From contig CP007444.1 in assembly GCA_000632805.1 (NCBI GenBank), positions 3,212,772-3,276,771 of the forward strand: DNA of 64,000 bases. The letters are read 5' to 3'. Positions 43,946 through 54,194 of the stretch are shown piece after piece. A program made the translations under genes and the position numbers. Source of the DNA: Dyella jiangningensis (lineage in GTDB: Bacteria; Pseudomonadota; Gammaproteobacteria; Xanthomonadales; Rhodanobacteraceae). The notes beneath the pieces are model-generated. The model saw nothing but the letters and a program-made list of their open reading frames with translations, was not told where the DNA came from and did not search any database. Within the stretch, counting starts at the first letter, position 1, and the number at the start of each line of letters is the position of its first letter.

Positions 43946-45130
43946 TCAGGCGAAGGTATCGAGAAGACCGATCGCCTTGATCACCGGCGCGGCGACTGCG
44001 GCGAGCCCGCCGCTTTCCGACGACGTGTCGTCGGCCGAGCCGCCCGCGCCCGCCGACGACGCGCCGTGCCCGCTTTCATGGCCGCGTCCGCCCTGCCCGA
44101 CTTCGGCATGGCCCAGCGAAAGGCCATGATGGGCCAGCAAAGTGTCGAGATGGCCGAGCGTCTGCTGCACGGCGTGCACCGCCTGCGGATGCTGGGCAAT
44201 GAAGGTGACGTCGACATGGTCCTGCTTCACGCTGACCTTTACGTCCAGCGGGCCAAGGTCTTCAGGATGCAGGCGGATGCGCGCTTCCTTGACGTCCTGG
44301 CCACCCAGCCAGGCGACCTGCTGGCCCAGTTCCTGAGCGAACGCCGGCGTTCCGACGCTGGACTGCATGGTGAGCGCGTGTGCTGCCGGCGTCACCGGAG
44401 CCATCGGCTGCGGCTGGGGCAGCGGCGAGGCCATCAGCGAATTCAGCCCATCCAGCGGATTGCCGTGACCGTTCGAGGTGGACTGGGACGTCTGGTCCGT
44501 GCCGGAGGTCTTGGCCATCGCGGCCAGAGCATCGGCAAAGCTCGTGGTGGTGGTCCCTTCGTTGTCGTCGGCGGCAGCGGGCGTCGTGTCCAGGGCATCG
44601 TCCTTGAGCGCACCGATACCCTTGGAATCGAGCATGTCATCGGCATCGGCCTGCACGCCCGGCGCCGTCGCTGCCTGGCCTTGCAGGCTAGCGATCGCCT
44701 GCATGCCCGCAGGCAGCGTGGGGGCGAGCGGCGAAGCCGTCGTTTCACCCTGCCCTGCGGTACCGGCTGCAGGGGTCGCCGCGGCCTGCGTGGGAATGCT
44801 CTGCCCGAGCAAAGCCAGCATGGCGGCGGCGGCATCCGGCGTGGACGCGGCTGGCGTCGAGTGGTCCTTGCTGGCCTTGTCCGGCGCATCGGAGGATGCG
44901 TGGCTATCCGCGTTCGAATCCTTGGCGGCCGGCTTGGCGTCGCGGCTGGCCGGTGCCTGCTGCGACGTGGGCGCTTGCTGTTGCTGCTGTTGCTGGCGAG
45001 CCTGCTGCAGCGGCTTGCGGAAATCGCTGCGCGCGGCGTGGCCCGAGGCATCGTGCGTCGACGATGCCTGGTTGGTGGATGCGCTGGCGGCCACGGCCGT
45101 ATTCACGGACAGCACGGCGGCAGAGGTCAT
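43946..45130 (-). CDS. fliK: Flagellar hook-length control protein FliK
   Basis: 394 aa. The first 290 residues are low-complexity (Ala, Ser, Asp, a Q-rich run near residue 45). The C-terminal Flg_hook domain (about 290-370) is clear: ELGQQVAWLGGQDVKEARIR, LHPEDLGPLDVKVSVKQDHV, DVTFIAQHPQAVHAVQQTLG. Molecular ruler acting on FlhB. Last gene of the fliE-K unit. Confidence 0.93.
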   Translation of the reverse strand: MTSAAVLSVNTAVAASASTNQASSTHDASGHAARSDFRKPLQQARQQQQQQQAPTSQQAPASRDAKPAAKDSNADSHASSDAPDKASKDHSTPAASTPDAAAAMLALLGQSIPTQAAATPAAGTAGQGETTASPLAPTLPAGMQAIASLQGQAATAPGVQADADDMLDSKGIGALKDDALDTTPAAADDNEGTTTTSFADALAAMAKTSGTDQTSQSTSNGHGNPLDGLNSLMASPLPQPQPMAPVTPAAHALTMQSSVGTPAFAQELGQQVAWLGGQDVKEARIRLHPEDLGPLDVKVSVKQDHVDVTFIAQHPQAVHAVQQTLGHLDTLLAHHGLSLGHAEVGQGGRGHESGHGASSAGAGGSADDTSSESGGLAAVAAPVIKAIGLLDTFA

Positions 45131-45155
45131 GGTGCGATCTCCAGATAAAGGCGGC

Positions 45156-45593
45156 TCATCGACGGGAGTCCCCCATCGGGCGCCGGTATTGCATGCGTTC
45201 GTCGATCTCGGCCTGTTCGCGCCGGTCCTCGACCTTGCGTTCCTGCTCGCGGTAGCGATCGATCACGCTGCCCAGGGCCTGTTCGCGCGCGTGCGCGTCG
45301 CGCCACTGGCCGCGGACCTGCTCAAGCTGGCGCTGCTGGCGTGCCACTTCATTGATCTGCTGCGCGATGACGGTGTCGATGCGTTCGACGAACTGGCGGC
45401 GGTTGAGCAGCGCGCTCACCGTGACACCGCTGTTTGTCTCGGCATATTCCTCGCGATAACGGCGCAGCTCGGCCAGTTGAGCCTCGGCCTTGGCCAAGCG
45501 CTGCTGCTGCTCGGCCAGCTTCTGCATGGCCGCTTCCTGGCGCTCGTGCGCGAGGTCGGCCGCGGGCTGCAGGCGATTGGCGCGTGACTTCAC
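45156..45593 (-). CDS. fliJ: Flagellar export chaperone FliJ
   Basis: 145 aa, almost wholly coiled-coil ([58 protein letters not shown]). The start is a GTG overlapping the fliI stop (GTGA). Binds FliI and FlhA and recycles chaperones. Confidence 0.92.
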   Translation of the reverse strand: MKSRANRLQPAADLAHERQEAAMQKLAEQQQRLAKAEAQLAELRRYREEYAETNSGVTVSALLNRRQFVERIDTVIAQQINEVARQQRQLEQVRGQWRDAHAREQALGSVIDRYREQERKVEDRREQAEIDERMQYRRPMGDSRR

Positions 45594-46954
45594 AGCGTGC
45601 CTCCGACGGTCAGCTGTTCAAGCATGGTGATGGCGTCGGCAAGCGTGGTCGGCGCATCCACTTCCTGCTGCAGGAAATCGCGCAGCTTGGGCCACATCGC
45701 GATGGCGTGGTCCACCTGCGGGTCCGAGCCTTTCTGGTAGGCGCCGACCGCGATCAAGTCGCGCTGCTGGCGATAAGCCGAGTACACCTGGCGGAAGCGC
45801 TGCGCCGCGCGCATGTGCTCGCGCGGGACCACGGCGGGCATCACGCGGCTGATCGACGCTTCGATATCGATGGCGGGGTAATGGCCCGCTTCGGCGAGGT
45901 CGCGCGAGAGCACGATATGGCCGTCCAGAATGGCGCGCGCCGCATCCGCGATGGGATCGTGGCGATAGTCATCGCCTTCGGCCAGCACGGTGTAGAACGC
46001 GGTGATCGAGCCACGGCCTTCGGCATCGTTGCCGGCGCGCTCCACCAATGCCGGCAACATGGCGAACACCGACGGCGGATAGCCCTTGGTGGCAGGCGGC
46101 TCGCCAATGGCGAGCGCGATTTCGCGCTGCGCCTGGGCGTAACGGGTAATCGAATCCATCAGCAGCAGCACGCGCTGGCCGCGATCGCGGAACCATTCGG
46201 CGATGGCGGTGGCGTACTGTGCGCCACGCAGCCGCTTGAGCGGGGGCGCATCGGCCGGCGCAGCAACAATCACCGAGCGCGCACGGCCTTCGGGGCCCAG
46301 CGTGTGCTCGACGAATTCCTTCACTTCGCGGCCGCGCTCGCCGATCAGGCCCACCACCACCACGTCGGCGTCGGTGTAGCGGGTCATCATGCCCAACAGC
46401 GTCGACTTGCCCACGCCGGAGCCGGCGAACAGGCCAATACGCTGGCCGCGTCCCACGCTGAGCAACGCATTGATGGCGCGCACACCAGTATCCAGTGGCG
46501 TATCGATCGGCTTGCGCGACATCGGATTGATCGGCTCGCGCTTGAGCGCGGCGTGCTCATCCACATCGAGCGGCCCCATGCCATCCAGCGGCACGCCATC
46601 GGCGCCGACCACGCGGCCAAGCAAGGCCGCGCCTACCGGCAGGCCGCTGGTATGCGCACAGGGCCGCACGCGTGCGTTGGGCAGGACGCCATGCATTTCG
46701 GTCACGGGCATCAGCAGCAGGCGTTCGTCGGCGAAGCCCACCACTTCAGTATCCAGTTCGCTGCCATCGGCCGTGGTGACCATGCAACGTGCGCCCAGCG
46801 GCGCTTCGCAGCCTTCGGCTTCCAAGGTGAGGCCGACCACGCGCCGCAGGCGACCTTCCACGGTAATCGTGCGCGTGCCTTGGGCGCGCATGCGGCGGCG
46901 CGCGAGTCGTTCCTGCCAAAGCGCAGTGCGCGTCTGGCCGGACGCCGCCTTCAT
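45590..46954 (-). CDS. fliI: Flagellar export ATPase FliI
   Basis: 454 aa. F1-beta-like: Walker [16 protein letters not shown] near residue 178, Walker [21 protein letters not shown], and the type III ATPase signature [16 protein letters not shown]. The start overlaps the fliH stop by 4 bp. Confidence 0.97.
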   Translation of the reverse strand: MKAASGQTRTALWQERLARRRMRAQGTRTITVEGRLRRVVGLTLEAEGCEAPLGARCMVTTADGSELDTEVVGFADERLLLMPVTEMHGVLPNARVRPCAHTSGLPVGAALLGRVVGADGVPLDGMGPLDVDEHAALKREPINPMSRKPIDTPLDTGVRAINALLSVGRGQRIGLFAGSGVGKSTLLGMMTRYTDADVVVVGLIGERGREVKEFVEHTLGPEGRARSVIVAAPADAPPLKRLRGAQYATAIAEWFRDRGQRVLLLMDSITRYAQAQREIALAIGEPPATKGYPPSVFAMLPALVERAGNDAEGRGSITAFYTVLAEGDDYRHDPIADAARAILDGHIVLSRDLAEAGHYPAIDIEASISRVMPAVVPREHMRAAQRFRQVYSAYRQQRDLIAVGAYQKGSDPQVDHAIAMWPKLRDFLQQEVDAPTTLADAITMLEQLTVGGTL

Positions 46955-47598
46955 CCGCGCACCTCATCGGCGTCGGCATCGAGGTCTTCCGCTTCGGCGC
47001 CGAGCACGGCATCGACGATAGCCGCGAGCCGCGTCTCCAACCTCGCATCGAGACGCGAGCGTTCGGTTTCGAGCATGCAATCGCCGCGTTGCAGCGTGGG
47101 ATCGGCCAACAGTTGCCAGTTTTCCTCGGCCACGCCAAGCGTGCGCAACAGCGCGAGATCTTCGGCGTGCAAGCGCACTCGCAGGTTGCCCGACGCGGCC
47201 GGCAGAGCAAGCGCCGCCTGGCGCACCGCCTCCACCACCAGGTCCGGCGAGACACGTAATTCGTGCGACAGCACCTGTCGCGCGACGGTCATCGCCAGGC
47301 GCGCCAGTTCCAATTCCACCAGTTCATCCATGGCGTGCAAGGGACGAGCCGCCGATTCCAGCAGCGCATCAAGCTTCGCCATGCGTGAATTCATGAGGTC
47401 GCGCGCCGCGGCCATACCTTCGGCGTGGCCCGCTGCGTAACCTTCCTCGCGCGCCTGCTGCTCCAGCGCTTCGAGATCGCGCACGGTCGGCTGCGCCACT
47501 GGCTCGGCCGGCGCGGGTTCGGCCACGGGCTGACCCATCTCCGGCGGAAGCCAGCGCTCGAACTGCACCAAATTGTCGCGGTTCATCACAGCACTCAT
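46951..47598 (-). CDS. fliH: Flagellar export regulator FliH
   Basis: 215 aa. N-terminal FQRWxPP-like segment ([14 protein letters not shown]), long helix ([20 protein letters not shown]), and a C-terminal V-ATPase E-like domain ([40 protein letters not shown]). Holds FliI at FliN. Overlaps the fliG stop by 4 bp. Confidence 0.94.
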   Translation of the reverse strand: MSAVMNRDNLVQFERWLPPEMGQPVAEPAPAEPVAQPTVRDLEALEQQAREEGYAAGHAEGMAAARDLMNSRMAKLDALLESAARPLHAMDELVELELARLAMTVARQVLSHELRVSPDLVVEAVRQAALALPAASGNLRVRLHAEDLALLRTLGVAEENWQLLADPTLQRGDCMLETERSRLDARLETRLAAIVDAVLGAEAEDLDADADEVRG

Positions 47599-48605
47599 GC
47601 GACCAGCTCGTCACCCGTACCGGAAAGATTGATCTGGCCCGAATCGGCCAGCTTGCGCGCAATGCCCAGCACTTCCTTCTGCGCCGCGTCGACTTCGCTG
47701 AGGCGAACGGGGCCGGACACTTCGAGATCGTCGCGCAGCATGTCGGCCGCGCGCTTGGACATGTTGGCGAAGATCTTTTCGCGCACGCCGGGCTCGGCGC
47801 CCTTGAGCGCCGTGGTCAGGCGTGCCGTCGGCACTTCGCGCAGCAATGTCTGCATGCTGCGGTCGTCCAGGTCGGCCAGGTCCTCGAACACGAACATCAG
47901 TTCTTCGATGCGTCCGCTCAGGCTCGAATCGTGCGTGCGGATCGCGGCCATCAACTCGTTCTCGCGACTGGTTTCCATCGCGTTGAGGATGTTGGCCGCG
48001 GCCTTGAGGCCGCCCACCGAGGCCGACTTGAGCTTCTTGGTGTTGCCGGAGAACTGGCGCTCCATGATCTCGTCGAGCTCGTTGAGCGCGTGCGGCTGCA
48101 CGCCGTCGAGCGTGGCGATGCGCATCACCGCGTCGCTGCGCGTGCGCGGCGGCAGGTAGCCGATCACTTCGGCCGCCTGGTCGGGCTCCAGGTGCGCCAG
48201 CACCAGCGCGATGATCTGCGGGTGCTCCTGGTTGATCATTTCGGCGATGGCGCGGCTTTCCATCCACTTCAGCGATTCCAGGCCCTTGCTGGAGCGGCCG
48301 AGCAGGATGCGGTCGATGAGACCACCCGCCTTGCTCTCGCCCAGCGCGTTGACCAGGATCTTGCGGATGTATTCCTCGGTGCCCACGCCCAGCGAGGTGT
48401 GGCGGCCCATGTCGTCGTTGAGACGGGCAAGCACCACTTCCACCTGTTCGCGCGACACGTTGGTGAGGCTGGCCATGGCCGTGCCCACCGCCTGGACATC
48501 GCGCGCACTGAGGTGCTTGAGCACCTCAGCGGCGTCCTGCTCGCCCAGCGTGAGCAAAAGAATGGCGGCACGCTGCGCGCCGCTGATGGGTGTCTCTGCC
48601 TTCAT
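47595..48605 (-). CDS. fliG: Flagellar motor switch protein FliG
   Basis: 336 aa. Three armadillo-like domains: AAILLLTLGEQDAAEVLKHL at the N-terminus, EHPQIIALVLAHLEPDQAAE in the middle, and the torque-generating C-domain with FEDLADLDDRSMQTLLREV and NMSKRAADMLRDDLEV. A 132-bp gap to fliF is unusual in an otherwise tight unit. Confidence 0.97.
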   Translation of the reverse strand: MKAETPISGAQRAAILLLTLGEQDAAEVLKHLSARDVQAVGTAMASLTNVSREQVEVVLARLNDDMGRHTSLGVGTEEYIRKILVNALGESKAGGLIDRILLGRSSKGLESLKWMESRAIAEMINQEHPQIIALVLAHLEPDQAAEVIGYLPPRTRSDAVMRIATLDGVQPHALNELDEIMERQFSGNTKKLKSASVGGLKAAANILNAMETSRENELMAAIRTHDSSLSGRIEELMFVFEDLADLDDRSMQTLLREVPTARLTTALKGAEPGVREKIFANMSKRAADMLRDDLEVSGPVRLSEVDAAQKEVLGIARKLADSGQINLSGTGDELVA

Positions 48606-48737
48606 GATTCAATCCGCCCGAATGGCTGCATGCCCGTGCGCACGACGGATGCGCCGGCCACGCGTGCCTGCTCCCGCGATATCGGCTGCGCGCGGCGTTT
48701 CCGAAGCGCCAGGGCGCCGGCGGGATGCCATGTGTGC

Positions 48738-50447
48738 TTAGCCGCCATCTTCGCCCACCCAGCTCTTGACCACCTGCGCGACCTGCTTGGGGTTTTCGCT
48801 CACCATGCGACGCGCCAGGCCGATGCGCTGCTCATAAGCCATCGTCGGCGCGATACCGTTGTTGAGTCGGGCCAGTTCGTCGACGTCTTCCTTGTCGTCG
48901 ATGCGCACCGAAATGGTGGGCGGTACCTGTTCCTGCGCCACGGCCAGCGCCTTGCCCGGCGCGGGGCTGCGCGTAAGGCCGCGCAGCAGCGGGCGCAGCA
49001 GACCGAAGGCGACCAGCAGCGCGACCAGGATGCCCGCACCCTGCTTGATCAGGTCCAGCATGCCCGGACGCTCCCAGAACGCCACCGGCGGCTGCGAGGT
49101 GTCGCCCGTCGTGTCCTGGTGGAACGGCTGGTTGATGACGCTGACGCTGTCGCCGCGCGTTTCGTTGTAGCCCACGGCATTGCGGGTCAGCGTGGTGAGA
49201 TGTTCGAGTTCCTGCGGCGTGAACGGCACGCTCTTGTTGCCGCCCTTGTCGCCGGCAACCGTCTTGTTGTCGACCACCACCGCCACGGTGAGACGCGCCA
49301 GGCGGCCCGCCGGATCACTGACATGGCTGATGGTGCGATCAAGCTCGTAGTTGCGCGTGGCGCTGCTGGTGTTCTCGGAAGGACCCGTCGCTTGCGCCGT
49401 GCTCGCGGCAGCGCCCTTGCCCGCGGCGCCCTTGCCGGCATTCGGCTGTGCGGCGGTGGGCTGCGCGACAGTGTTGGGCGGCTGGTTGCTCAGCGCGCCG
49501 GGAACACCGCCATCGGTGGCGTTGCCGGTGCGCGACTGGCTGTTGGTCTGCTCGCTGCGCAGCGCGGGGTGATCATGGCCGTAGGTCTCGGTGGCCTTTT
49601 CGGTCTCGCTGAAGTCGAGGTCCGCGTAGACCTGCGCCCGCACCTTGCCCGGGCCGACCAGCGGCGTCAGCAGTTCTTCGATGCGTTGCGCATAGGTGTT
49701 CTCGAGGCGCGTCGCCATGCGCAGGCGCGTATCGCCGATCGCGCTGGCGTTGCCCGGATCCGTGGTGGTAAGCAACTGTCCCTGCTGATCGACCACCGAC
49801 ACCTGCTTGGGGTCGAGGTTGGGCACGCTCGCAGCGACCAGATGCACGATCGCGGCGACCTGGCTCGCATCGAGCTGCCGCCCCGGATACAGCGTCACCA
49901 GCACCGATGCGCTGGCTTCATGGCTATCGCGAATGAACGCCGACGGCTTGGGCAACGCGAGATGCACACGCGCGGCGCGCACGGACTGCAGGCCGGCGAT
50001 GGTGTTGCCCAGGTCGGTCTCCAGCATCTGCTGGTAGCGCGTGCGCTCGGCGAGATCGCTCATGCCGAACGGCGAATCGGCGCCCGGCACCGAAGTCGTG
50101 TTCGCACTGCCCTGCGGCAGTCCCTGCGAAGCAAGCCTCAGACGAATCGCCGCGAGGTCAGAGGCGGGCACCATGATCGAGCCGCCGTCCGCGCTGAGCG
50201 TGAACGGCGTATTGGAGGCCTGCAGCGCCTGCGTGACGGCGGCGGCGTCTTTCTGTTCCAGGCCCGCATACAGCAGGCTGTAATTGGGACCGCGCGACCA
50301 CAGCACCACCGCGACGCCAAGCGCCACGGCGGCCGCCACGCCGAACAACAGCAAGAGCTGCCGCGTTGCCGGCGTACGTGCGAGCTGCTTGAGGTCCAGG
50401 CGAGAACCGGCCTTGTCGTCGGTGGTCGCGAGGGCGTTATCGGCCAT
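48738..50447 (-). CDS. fliF: Flagellar MS-ring protein FliF
   Basis: 569 aa. Two membrane helices (about 32-52, LLLLFGVAAAVALGVAVVLW; about 455-475, GAGILVALLVAFGLLRPLLR) flank periplasmic ring-building motifs (YSLLYAGLEQKDAAAVTQAL, MLETDLGNTIAGLQSVRAAR). The C-terminal FliG-binding tail is ENPKQVAQVVKSWV. Central inserted region is Ala/Asn/Gly-rich. Confidence 0.97.
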   Translation of the reverse strand: MADNALATTDDKAGSRLDLKQLARTPATRQLLLLFGVAAAVALGVAVVLWSRGPNYSLLYAGLEQKDAAAVTQALQASNTPFTLSADGGSIMVPASDLAAIRLRLASQGLPQGSANTTSVPGADSPFGMSDLAERTRYQQMLETDLGNTIAGLQSVRAARVHLALPKPSAFIRDSHEASASVLVTLYPGRQLDASQVAAIVHLVAASVPNLDPKQVSVVDQQGQLLTTTDPGNASAIGDTRLRMATRLENTYAQRIEELLTPLVGPGKVRAQVYADLDFSETEKATETYGHDHPALRSEQTNSQSRTGNATDGGVPGALSNQPPNTVAQPTAAQPNAGKGAAGKGAAASTAQATGPSENTSSATRNYELDRTISHVSDPAGRLARLTVAVVVDNKTVAGDKGGNKSVPFTPQELEHLTTLTRNAVGYNETRGDSVSVINQPFHQDTTGDTSQPPVAFWERPGMLDLIKQGAGILVALLVAFGLLRPLLRGLTRSPAPGKALAVAQEQVPPTISVRIDDKEDVDELARLNNGIAPTMAYEQRIGLARRMVSENPKQVAQVVKSWVGEDGG

Positions 50448-50477
50448 GGAAGGGGCTCGTGCGCGTCAGGGAGCCGG

Positions 50478-50801
50478 TCAGACCGGCATGTTCATGATGT
50501 TGTTGTAGGCATCGACCAGCTTGTTGCGCACCTGCGTAAGCGTGTTCAACGAGAGATCGGCCTTCTGGACGGCCACCATCGTGCGACCGAGATCGGCGCC
50601 GGCATCGCCGCGCTCGAAACCGAGCGCGAGTTGGCCTGCGTTGGTCTGCGCATCGGCCACCGAAGCGATGGATTGCTTCAGCAGGCTGGAGAAATCCGCC
50701 TGGCCGGGCTTCGCCGCGGTGAACGCCTGTTCGGCAGGTTTCACCTGCGAAGACATCTGGCGCATTTGCGACAGCAGGTTGTTGACGTCGATCTGGCTCA
50801 T
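50478..50801 (-). CDS. fliE: Flagellar hook-basal body adaptor FliE
   Basis: 107 aa. MSQIDVNNLLSQMRQMSSQV and the conserved C-terminus QKADLSLNTLTQVRNKLVDA YNNIMNMPV identify FliE, which links MS ring to rod. The start at 50801 follows the sigma-54 promoter by 40 nt. Upstream in-frame codons run into the REP pair and are not coding. Confidence 0.95.
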   Translation of the reverse strand: MSQIDVNNLLSQMRQMSSQVKPAEQAFTAAKPGQADFSSLLKQSIASVADAQTNAGQLALGFERGDAGADLGRTMVAVQKADLSLNTLTQVRNKLVDAYNNIMNMPV

Positions 50802-50840
50802 GTCGGAATTCCAACGCGTGACGATGTTCTGGTGTGTAGA

Positions 50841-50856
50841 AGCACGATGCGTGCCA
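50841..50856 (-). promoter_or_regulatory. Sigma-54 promoter of fliE operon
   Basis: The minus strand reads TGGCACGCATCGTGCT: TGGCACG-N4-GTGC, one mismatch to consensus TTGC, with the GG/GC pair correctly spaced. Forty nt upstream of the fliE ATG. Confidence 0.82.
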
Positions 50857-50879
50857 CCGTGTTTCTCGCCAGGTTTCCT

Positions 50880-50962
50880 TGTGGGAGCGCACCCTGTGCG
50901 CGACAAACCAACGGAGCGGTGAAGCTTTGAGGTTGTAGTCGCGCACAGGGTGCGCTCCCACA
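50880..50962. repeat. REPIN-like inverted pair, copies E and F
   Basis: TGTGGGAGCGCACCCTGTGC (50880, plus) and its inverse (50938-50962) face each other around 33 bp, between the fleQ terminator and the fliE promoter. Confidence 0.85.
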
Positions 50963-50983
50963 GAAAACCGCTGGACGTCACCG

Positions 50984-51013
50984 CGAAAACGACCTCTCCC
51001 GAACAGGGAGAGG
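50984..51013 (-). terminator. Terminator of fleQ
   Basis: 8-bp perfect stem CCTCTCCC / GGGAGAGG, 5-nt loop, followed on the minus strand by TCGTTTTCG, 8 bp beyond the fleQ stop. Confidence 0.75.
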
Positions 51014-51020
51014 AACAAAC

Positions 51021-52466
<1,446 letters not shown>

Positions 52467-52804
52467 CGTGGACCCCTGAACCCGGACTGCGCTGCTCGTG
52501 TGTCGGCGATCCGTCGTCGACTGTTGAACGGGAGGGAGCAAGAAGAAGGCCAGCGCACAACGAAATCTCGACACGCTCGGGCAGGCTCATCTGCCGAGCT
52601 GCGTCACCCTCGCGGACATGCGCTTACGGATGGCATACGGGTATGTGCCATCTCCATGAATCCATTGGATTAAATCGTTTACGTGAAGGCCGCAGGAAAG
52701 TGACCTTGTGCGGCAGTCGACTGAGATCGGCGTCAAAGAATTTTCGCGTCGACTTTTCGTAACGTGATGTCCATCACATAGCGAATCGTGCTGTCGGCAC
52801 AGTC
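52467..52804. promoter_or_regulatory. fleQ upstream region (338 bp)
   Basis: Gene-free. Carries a CRP/Clp-type palindrome at 52763, an AT-rich stretch around 52655-52690 suited to a promoter, and no sigma-54 consensus. It is the likely control region of fleQ. Confidence 0.55.
52763..52778. promoter_or_regulatory. CRP/Clp-type binding site
   Basis: CGTGA-TGTCCA-TCACA matches TGTGA-N6-TCACA at 9 of 10 half-site positions. In Xanthomonas the homologue Clp is a c-di-GMP-responsive regulator. Confidence 0.65.
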
Positions 52805-53362
52805 CTAAGAAGCTGTCAGCCGACGACCTGCCACTTTGCGTCGGTGGTGACGGAAGACGAGACGCTCAAGTGCGTCACACGTCACGTCATCGATAGATTC
52901 AAAGGCAACAAAAACGTGATCGCCATCACGATCTTGCACGAAGCGCGCCGGCAATTCGAGCGGCAGCGCGAGGCACCCGTCGAAGTGCAGTCGCAGCAGT
53001 CCGTGGTCCTCGCCCACGGGCCAGAGCGAACGCGACAGCAGCGCGCCCACCGCGTTGAACGACACCGTCTGGCGGGGCGGCAATTCGGTATCGCGCCGCA
53101 GGAGCTGGTCCAGCATCGCCATCAACACGTTGAGCTTGCTGTCGAGCCGCAGGATGTCCTGCGATACGGGGCCTTCTTCGTCCACGGCTTCGACCCGACG
53201 CTCGGTGAAGACGGCCAGCGTATTGAGCACGCTGAGATTGCGTTCGCGCATCGCAGACAGCTGAAGATCACCCAATGGCTGGCGCAGTGCCGCGCAGCTC
53301 ACGTGCAGTCCATCTTCATAGGTGACGCGTTCGGAAAAGGCCAACCAGGACGGGTCTTGCAT
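52805..53362 (-). CDS. Atypical PilZ (tPilZ-like) domain protein
   Basis: 185 aa. Residues about 15-60 and 105-185 give beta-rich segments (LAFSERVTYEDGLHVSCAAL; HGLLRLHFDGCLALPLELPA, DHVFVAFESIDDVTCDALER). A long helical insertion with heptad pattern (LSVLNTLAVFTERRVEAVDE, DILRLDSKLNVLMAMLDQLL) matches tetrameric tPilZ proteins such as Xanthomonas XC6012. The c-di-GMP motif RxxxR is not visible in its usual place. The position between fliT and fleQ suggests control of flagellar function. Start at the second Met, with GGGGGA upstream. Confidence 0.75.
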   Translation of the reverse strand: MQDPSWLAFSERVTYEDGLHVSCAALRQPLGDLQLSAMRERNLSVLNTLAVFTERRVEAVDEEGPVSQDILRLDSKLNVLMAMLDQLLRRDTELPPRQTVSFNAVGALLSRSLWPVGEDHGLLRLHFDGCLALPLELPARFVQDRDGDHVFVAFESIDDVTCDALERLVFRHHRRKVAGRRLTAS

Positions 53363-53455
53363 GGGATCCCCCATGTTTCTGGACGGGGCTGTCGTGCCGC
53401 CGGGATACGTAGGGATTATGCGCGCGATCGTCTCAGTGCCGAACAGACTGACATG

Positions 53456-53737
53456 TCAGTCGTTGGCGGTCTGCAAATAGGCAGTCAGCGCGCGGTGGCG
53501 CTGCTTGTGCTCGCCTAGCGCGTCACCCAGGCGCTCACGCTGTTGCCTGGCCAGCGCCCGCACTTCTTCGGTATGCACCAGGAGGGCCTTGAAGGTGGTG
53601 AGCGCTGCCGGGTCGCTGAGGGAAAGACCGGTGATGAGCGGGCTGCGCTCCGATTCAAGCTGCACGACTGCATCCCAGTCGCCGGCGCGCGCCGCGTCGA
53701 CCATGCGCGCACTGATACCGAGAAGCCGCTCGATCAT
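53456..53737 (-). CDS. fliT: FliT-like flagellar chaperone
   Basis: 93 aa, helical: MIERLLGISARMVDAARAGD, WDAVVQLESERSPLITGL, VHTEEVRALARQQRERLGDA. The size, W-D-x(3)-x-L-E-x-E-R pattern and place after fliS fit FliT, the FliD chaperone. Sequence conservation in this family is low. Confidence 0.82.
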   Translation of the reverse strand: MIERLLGISARMVDAARAGDWDAVVQLESERSPLITGLSLSDPAALTTFKALLVHTEEVRALARQQRERLGDALGEHKQRHRALTAYLQTAND

Positions 53738-53748
53738 GCCGTTCGTCC

Positions 53749-54180
53749 TCAGGCCGCGGCGGTCGAGGCGCCGCCCTGCGAAGCCAGGAAGGTGTCGCGG
53801 ATCTGACGCCAGGCATCGCGCACCGGCGTGAGTAGGTCGATCGCTTCGTCGATGGCGCGCTCGTCATCGTTCAACTGCGCGTGCAACAGCCGGCGGGTCA
53901 CATAGTCGTATAGCGCATCCAGCCGGCCGGCCAGTTCGGCGCCGCTCTTGTGGTCGAGGCTGCCGCGCAGTTCGTTGATGATCGCCAGCGCCTTGCCGAA
54001 GTACAGGCCCTTGGCAGGCACGTCACCGCGGCGCATGGCGCCGCGCGCCTGATTGATGCGATCGATCGCGCCATCGAACAGCATGCTGGTCAGCTGGTGG
54101 CGATCGGCGCCCTCGACGCTGCCGCGTGCGCTGTTGTCCTGATAGATCGCGCTGGCGTTGCGCGCGTAGCCGTAAGTCAT
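53749..54180 (-). CDS. fliS: Flagellin export chaperone FliS
   Basis: 143 aa. The YxxxxV-type start GYARNASAIYQDNSARGSVE, QLTSMLFDGAIDRINQARGA, and YDYVTRRLLHAQLNDDERAI identify FliS, which caps the C-terminal helix of flagellin. The ATG at 54180 has GGGAAAG upstream. Confidence 0.95.
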   Translation of the reverse strand: MTYGYARNASAIYQDNSARGSVEGADRHQLTSMLFDGAIDRINQARGAMRRGDVPAKGLYFGKALAIINELRGSLDHKSGAELAGRLDALYDYVTRRLLHAQLNDDERAIDEAIDLLTPVRDAWRQIRDTFLASQGGASTAAA

Positions 54181-54194
54181 GGTCACTTTCCCGT

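Noticed and set aside
48606-48737. Sigma-54-like sequence in the fliF-fliG gap
   Set aside because: GG and GC are spaced correctly but at least four consensus positions fail (TGGCATCCCGCCGGC).
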